Origin: Chloroflexota bacterium
GTDB taxonomy: Bacteria > Chloroflexota > Anaerolineae > Anaerolineales > UBA11858
Length of the DNA stretch: 5,247 nt
Direction: 5' to 3'
NCBI GenBank assembly: GCA_030666985.1
Contig: DAOUWT010000199.1
Coordinates: forward strand, 1-5,247
The position numbers and the translations under genes are program-made. Every line of letters begins with the position of its first letter. Position 1 is the stretch's first letter. Shown in pieces: positions 3,759 through 5,247 of this stretch. The notes beneath the pieces were generated by a model that worked only from the letters and a program-made list of their open reading frames with translations, did no database searches and had not been told where the DNA came from.

Positions 3759-5006
3759 TATTTGCTGCAACTTGTCTCCGTTGACCTTCACCAGGCGGAT
3801 GCAAATTTGATTCCCCACAAAAGGCAATTCTAATTCTGTGGCAATCTCGCCCTTGCGCCGGGGACGGGCAGATTGTGCCACGCTGCGGAACAGCCCACCC
3901 CCCCAGTCGGGATCGGCTTCCCAGTAGTCGAGGCTGGGGGCCAGGTTAGGGTTGAGGGTTAGGGCATTCCCCCGCAGCTTCACCGCGCCCCTTTGCTTCG
4001 CGTACACTTGTTGCGGAACCTCTCCCTCCCGCTGGAGGGCTATCCGCACCCCCTCCCGGCCCTCCCCCAAAGCCGCATCTTGGACAAAGCGGGAGCGGAT
4101 AGTGTGAATAGCCCGCCACTGGGCATCGCTGACAATGAAACGCCGCTCCAGGCGGGACGCGACCGCCGCGGTAGTCCCCGAACCGGCGAAGAAATCCGCC
4201 ACAATATCGCCCGCATTCGAAGATGCCCTGATGATGCGCTCAAGCAAGCGCTCTGGCTTTTGGGTGGGGTATCCCGTGCGCTCCGAGTGCAGGCGGGCCA
4301 CCACCGGGAAGTACCACCAATCCTCCGGCACTTTGCCCCGTTTGAGATTGGGCTGCTTGCCGAAACCGGCCTTTTTGGATGACTTGAAAGTTTCTACCGT
4401 GCTGTCAGCATAGGGGACGCGCACATCGTCTACATTGAAGGTGTAATTATTGTTTTTGGTGTAGAACAAAATTGTGTCGTGCTTGCGGTTGAACGCGCTC
4501 CGAATAGGGGAGGGGCCGTGGTAGGTCCAGACTATTTCGTTGGTAAGCCGTTCGTAGCCAAAAATTTCATCTAGCAGCACCCGCGCGTAAGAGTTGGCGT
4601 GCCAGTCCAGGTGCAGGTAGAGCGTCCCGGTGGGGGAGAGCAAGCGGTGCATGAGCCTTAGACGGGGGTAGAGCATGTCCAAATAATCGTCCAAATTCTT
4701 CCATTTGTCTTGGTAGCCCTTGGCTAGTTCCCACTCCTCAGGCTGGCGAGAATCCTCTCCCCGGCCCACCCGTGCCTGATACCGCTGGTTGGAAAAAAAA
4801 GGCGGGTCGGCGTAAATGAGGTCGATTTTCCCCTCGTATTCGGGGAGCAATGCCGCCATTACGCGCAAATTATCCCCCAAAATGAGGTGATTCTCAGTCT
4901 CATTGGGTAGGTCTCTTTCTCCGTGGGGATATAGAATTGCCTCAGTTTTCAGGTAGGCGGAGATTGGCTTGGGTTGGTGTTTGGTGGGCCAGGTTAGGGA
5001 GGGCAT
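3741..5006 (-). CDS. Site-specific DNA adenine methyltransferase, beta class (N6/N4 family)
   Basis: The 421-residue protein transfers a methyl group from S-adenosylmethionine to DNA. Motif order is beta-class: catalytic DPPF (67-70, after IDLIYA) comes first, then a variable region about 75-240 likely holding target recognition, then motif X-like TGYPTQKPERLLERII (244-259), then the AdoMet-binding DFFAGSGTTA (271-280). DPPF favours N6-adenine over N4-cytosine, where SPPY is usual. An extra C-terminal region (about 320-421, including DYWEADPDW, 360-368) is also present and resembles tails of some type III-like modification enzymes. ATG 5006 is the only usual start before an in-frame TGA at 5049-5051; no purine-rich ribosome site precedes it. 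The stop lies in a heptamer repeat. No restriction subunit lies downstream, and the upstream side is lost at the contig end, so solitary or R-M membership is open. Confidence 0.92.
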   Translation of the reverse strand: MPSLTWPTKHQPKPISAYLKTEAILYPHGERDLPNETENHLILGDNLRVMAALLPEYEGKIDLIYADPPFFSNQRYQARVGRGEDSRQPEEWELAKGYQDKWKNLDDYLDMLYPRLRLMHRLLSPTGTLYLHLDWHANSYARVLLDEIFGYERLTNEIVWTYHGPSPIRSAFNRKHDTILFYTKNNNYTFNVDDVRVPYADSTVETFKSSKKAGFGKQPNLKRGKVPEDWWYFPVVARLHSERTGYPTQKPERLLERIIRASSNAGDIVADFFAGSGTTAAVASRLERRFIVSDAQWRAIHTIRSRFVQDAALGEGREGVRIALQREGEVPQQVYAKQRGAVKLRGNALTLNPNLAPSLDYWEADPDWGGGLFRSVAQSARPRRKGEIATELELPFVGNQICIRLVKVNGDKLQQIVKRGA

Positions 5007-5011
5007 GGGGG

Positions 5012-5055
5012 AGAGTGTGCGAGTGGCGAGTGTGCGAGTGGCGAGTGCTCAAGTG
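5012..5055. repeat. Heptamer tandem repeat GCGAGTG upstream of the methyltransferase
   Basis: GCGAGTG occurs exactly at 5019-5025, 5026-5032, 5034-5040 and 5041-5047, with one extra T at 5033. Degenerate flanking units are AGAGTGT (5012-5018) and a stretch ending CAAGTG (5050-5055). It can also be read as a 15-bp tandem (5016-5030 and 5031-5045). It occupies the space just 5' of the methyltransferase start, where its promoter or leader should be. Confidence 0.75.
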
Positions 5056-5247
5056 GGGGATGGGGAGAGGGACGCGGTGGCGGGCCCGGGGCGGGAGGGC
5101 TGGCCTTCACCATGCTCCAGGGGGGTTGCCAAAACCCCCGGGGTGGGGTGGGTGGGGGGGGTGCTCTTTTCCTGGGGGGGGGGGGGGGGAGGGGGGGGGG
5201 GGGGGTTTCGGGGGGGGGGACGGCCCCCCCGGGGTTTGGGAACCCGG
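5056..5247. other. G-rich low-complexity contig end, probably sequencing or assembly artefact
   Basis: Base composition changes abruptly to very high G on the plus strand, with runs of 16 G (5174-5189), 15 G (5191-5205) and 10 G (5210-5219). No open frame or gene-like sequence is seen. Rightward G-runs at a contig end fit no-signal poly-G from two-colour sequencing assembled into the terminus. Nothing biological should be inferred from these bases without read-level support. Confidence 0.75.

Noticed and set aside
3993..4413. Plus-strand open frames opposite the methyltransferase gene
   Set aside because: They lie antisense to clear methyltransferase motifs and are low-complexity shadows of a GC-rich gene.
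5140..5219. G-quadruplex regulatory region
   Set aside because: G-runs of this length at a contig end are better explained as poly-G sequencing artefact.

Overview
This 5.2 kb window looks like the end of a metagenomic contig from a bacterium. The best guess is Chloroflexota (Anaerolineae- or Dehalococcoidia-like). That guess is an inference from recalled resemblance: the atypical receiver/winged-helix regulator, the 'quinate 5-dehydrogenase'-type protein, and intergenic DNA full of heptamer tandem repeats and paired palindromes. No rRNA, tRNA or CRISPR array is present.

Layout. 1-539 has no credible gene but is dense in repeats: an edge repeat, a 161-bp MITE-like element (109-269) with 23-bp inverted ends and 8-bp flanking direct repeats, an octamer tandem tract (355-393) and a paired palindrome (439-480). 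540-2713 is a tight three-gene plus-strand operon: a protein of the family annotated as quinate 5-dehydrogenase, a MobA/GT-A-like nucleotidyltransferase, and a PAP2-type membrane phosphatase. The genes abut with spacings of 0 bp and -4 bp. 2714-2916 is a spacer with a good sigma70-type promoter set in interleaved inverted repeats, plus a possible degraded coding remnant on the minus strand. 2936-3610 (+) encodes a response-regulator-like protein with a degenerate receiver and an intact OmpR/PhoB winged helix; its start region may contain a one-base frameshift. 3612-3752 holds a perfect 23-bp inverted repeat and two heptamer tandem tracts, the second running into the 3' end of the next gene. 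3741-5006 (-) encodes a beta-class DNA adenine methyltransferase. Beyond it lies a third heptamer tract, then a G-rich low-complexity contig end that is probably artefactual.

How the parts may work together. The operon has the chemistry for making an activated (nucleotidyl) intermediate and for a membrane-side dephosphorylation step, but the substrate cannot be read from the sequence. The regulator probably binds DNA without conventional phosphorylation and may control its own promoter. The methyltransferase has no restriction partner in view. It is bracketed by heptamer repeats, suggesting an exchangeable cassette. The most unusual material is the non-coding repeat system: an IS6-like-ended mini-element, three inverted repeats whose arms are themselves palindromes, and three 7-bp repeat families around one gene.
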